In this document: positions 41,744 to 43,311 of the stretch, piece after piece
How the letters are laid out: each line of letters begins with the position of its first letter
Position numbering within the stretch: the stretch's first letter is position 1
NCBI GenBank assembly: GCA_937950315.1
Contig: CALFDU010000038.1
Coordinates: 1-43,311, forward strand
Reading direction: 5' to 3'
Length of the DNA stretch: 43,311 nucleotides
Source of the DNA: an uncultured Saprospiraceae bacterium
GTDB lineage: Bacteria > Bacteroidota > Bacteroidia > Chitinophagales > Saprospiraceae
The notes under the pieces: generated by a model
Seen by the model: only the letters and a program-made list of their open reading frames with translations
Database searches by the model: none
What the model was told of the DNA's origin: nothing
Made by a program: the position numbers and the translations under genes

Positions 41744-43311
41744 ATGAAGAAGATATTATTATTTGCAAGCCTATTCTTAGCAATTGGTTTGAGTGCTCAA
41801 TCTGATAGATGGCAGCAACATGCACTCTATGATATGGACATAGAAATGGATGTAGAAACAAATCGTTTTACTGGTACCCAAGAAATAAAATACACCAACA
41901 ATTCACCAGACGAATTGGATCGTATTTTTTACCATTTGTTTTACAATGCTTTTCAGCCGGGTTCGATGATGGATGAAAGATCAAGAACCATTGCCGATCC
42001 TGATAAACGAGTGGGCGATAGGATTAGCAAGTTGTCAGAAAACGAAATCGGATATCAAAAGGTGAAGACCTTGACCATGAATGGTAAGGAGTGTAAGTTT
42101 TATACAGAAGGCACCATCTTGGAAGTTGATTTGCCGACAGCGATCAAGCCGGGCCAGACAGTGAAACTAGAAATGACCTTTGAAGCACAGGTGCCATTGC
42201 AGATCAGAAGAACAGGAAGAGACAACAAAGAAGGCATCCGATATTCAATGACACAATGGTTTCCAAAATTGTGTGAATACGATTACCAAGGATGGCATGC
42301 CAACCCATATGTCGGTCGTGAATTCCACGGTATCTGGGGAGACTTTGATGTGAAGATTACCATCGATAAGAAATACTTGGTAGGAGCAAGTGGTCAGTTG
42401 CAAAATGCCAATAAGATTGGTATGGGATATACGGACAAACAAAAAGGAAAGTTGAGTTTAAAGAAAAACCGAACATGGCATTTTGTTGCCAAGAATGTTC
42501 ATGATTTTGCTTGGGCTGCTGATCCAGATTATACGCACTTGGTAAGAGAAGCAAAAGATGGTACAGAGCTACACTACATGTATCAGAAAACACCAAAGAC
42601 AGAAGAGAATTGGGAGAAATTGCACGAGGCGATGAGCACGGCACTTCCATTCATCAATGAAAATTTTGGTGAGTATCCGTATCCAGTTTATTACTTCTTG
42701 CAAGGAGGTGATGGTGGAATGGAATATGCGATGTGTACTTTGATTACAGGAGAAAGATCATTCGAAAGTTTGGTGGGAGTTTCTGTTCACGAGTTGATGC
42801 ACAGCTGGTATCAGATGATCTTAGGAACCAATGAAGCTTTGTATCCTTGGATGGATGAGGGATTCACGACGTATGCATCGGCACAAGTGATGAACTACTT
42901 GAGGCAAGAAGGCGTTTTGGATGGAGAAGTGCAACGAGATCCTATGTACAACAATGTAAGATCTTTTGCTGGTTTTACGCAGTCAGGAATGGAAGAAGCA
43001 TTGATCACACATTCTGATCACTATGGAACCAACACAGCTTACGGAGCTGGGTCGTATACCAAAGGTTCTGTGTTTTTGCAACAATTGAAATACATTGTAG
43101 GCGAGAAAAGTTTCAAGTCTGGGATGTTGAGATATTTTGACGAGTGGAAATTCAAACACCCAAATCCTAATGACTTTATCCGAGTGATGGAAAAAGAAAG
43201 TGGCTTGGAATTGGATTGGTTCAGAGAGTACTTCGTGAATACAACGCATACGATTGATTACGCGATTGAAGGGGCAGAAGACCTTGATGGAAAGGCGGTG
43301 GTAAGTCTTAA
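41744..43311 (+). CDS. M1 family metallopeptidase, exported (3' end outside window)
   Basis: A zinc aminopeptidase-like protein of at least 522 residues, cut by the window end. It has a signal peptide (to LSA-Q, about residue 19), an N-terminal beta domain (~25-240) and the gluzincin site HELMH (349-353) with the third ligand E372 in WMDEGFTTYA. GGMEYAM (before the zinc site) stands where aminopeptidases carry the G-A-M-E-N exopeptidase motif. The domain order and TAYGAGSYTKGSVFLQQL are typical of M1 proteins. It begins 58 bases after gldG. The substrate is unknown. Confidence 0.94.
   Translation, partial: MKKILLFASLFLAIGLSAQSDRWQQHALYDMDIEMDVETNRFTGTQEIKYTNNSPDELDRIFYHLFYNAFQPGSMMDERSRTIADPDKRVGDRISKLSENEIGYQKVKTLTMNGKECKFYTEGTILEVDLPTAIKPGQTVKLEMTFEAQVPLQIRRTGRDNKEGIRYSMTQWFPKLCEYDYQGWHANPYVGREFHGIWGDFDVKITIDKKYLVGASGQLQNANKIGMGYTDKQKGKLSLKKNRTWHFVAKNVHDFAWAADPDYTHLVREAKDGTELHYMYQKTPKTEENWEKLHEAMSTALPFINENFGEYPYPVYYFLQGGDGGMEYAMCTLITGERSFESLVGVSVHELMHSWYQMILGTNEALYPWMDEGFTTYASAQVMNYLRQEGVLDGEVQRDPMYNNVRSFAGFTQSGMEEALITHSDHYGTNTAYGAGSYTKGSVFLQQLKYIVGEKSFKSGMLRYFDEWKFKHPNPNDFIRVMEKESGLELDWFREYFVNTTHTIDYAIEGAEDLDGKAVVSL

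Overview
The window looks like chromosomal DNA of a low-GC Bacteroidota bacterium, most likely a gliding-type, Saprospiraceae-like lineage; the placement is inferred. The signs are type IX secretion (T9SS) C-terminal sorting domains on at least three secreted proteins, an SprB-repeat adhesin, the gliding ABC transporter genes gldA-gldF-gldG, Bacteroidota-only families (DUF3098, DUF2911), -7 boxes of the form TAnnTTTG, and little use of Shine-Dalgarno sequences. No insertion sequence, prophage or CRISPR array was seen.

Layout. 1-7.6 kb: secreted proteins (a cut-off M14 carboxypeptidase, a two-domain DUF2911 protein, a T9SS cargo protein, an FG-GAP/ASPIC-UnbV protein, a probable outer-membrane protein) and a small cupin-like protein. 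7.7 kb: tRNA-His with its own promoter and terminator. 8.2-14.6 kb: mostly unknown secreted proteins, a DCC-family thiol oxidoreductase, a PDZ/T9SS protein, a LytTR regulator with a repeat array upstream, and a polytopic membrane protein. 14.8-19.5 kb: a tightly coupled four-gene operon encoding DUF4956 membrane protein, a membrane-tethered CYTH protein, a membrane-anchored CotH kinase with a beta-helix tail, and a VTC-type polyphosphate polymerase domain. This is the most interesting locus in the window. 19.5-25.3 kb (minus strand): a PKD lipoprotein, a HigB/HigA-like toxin-antitoxin pair, a TlpA-like thioredoxin, YwbE, an unknown membrane-anchored protein, a DASS-family transporter, and a secreted nickel superoxide dismutase homologue. 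25.5-36.3 kb: an EI24/CysZ-like membrane protein (plus), then minus-strand genes for a 1326-residue SprB-repeat adhesin, leucyl-tRNA synthetase, a lipoprotein, a YheT-like hydrolase, a glycerophosphodiester phosphodiesterase and a secreted protein. 36.5-41.7 kb (plus): an operon DUF3098-uppP-truB-gldA-gldF-gldG, followed by an M1 metallopeptidase cut by the window end.

How genes may work together. The DUF4956/CYTH/CotH/VTC operon combines two proteins of the triphosphate-tunnel fold, one predicted cytoplasmic and one predicted periplasmic, with a membrane protein and an exported kinase-like protein. I infer a split, bacterial VTC-like machine that makes a phosphate polymer inside and handles or uses it outside; no step of this is demonstrated by sequence alone. 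The gld genes and the SprB-repeat and T9SS cargo proteins fit a cell that secretes adhesins through T9SS and may glide.
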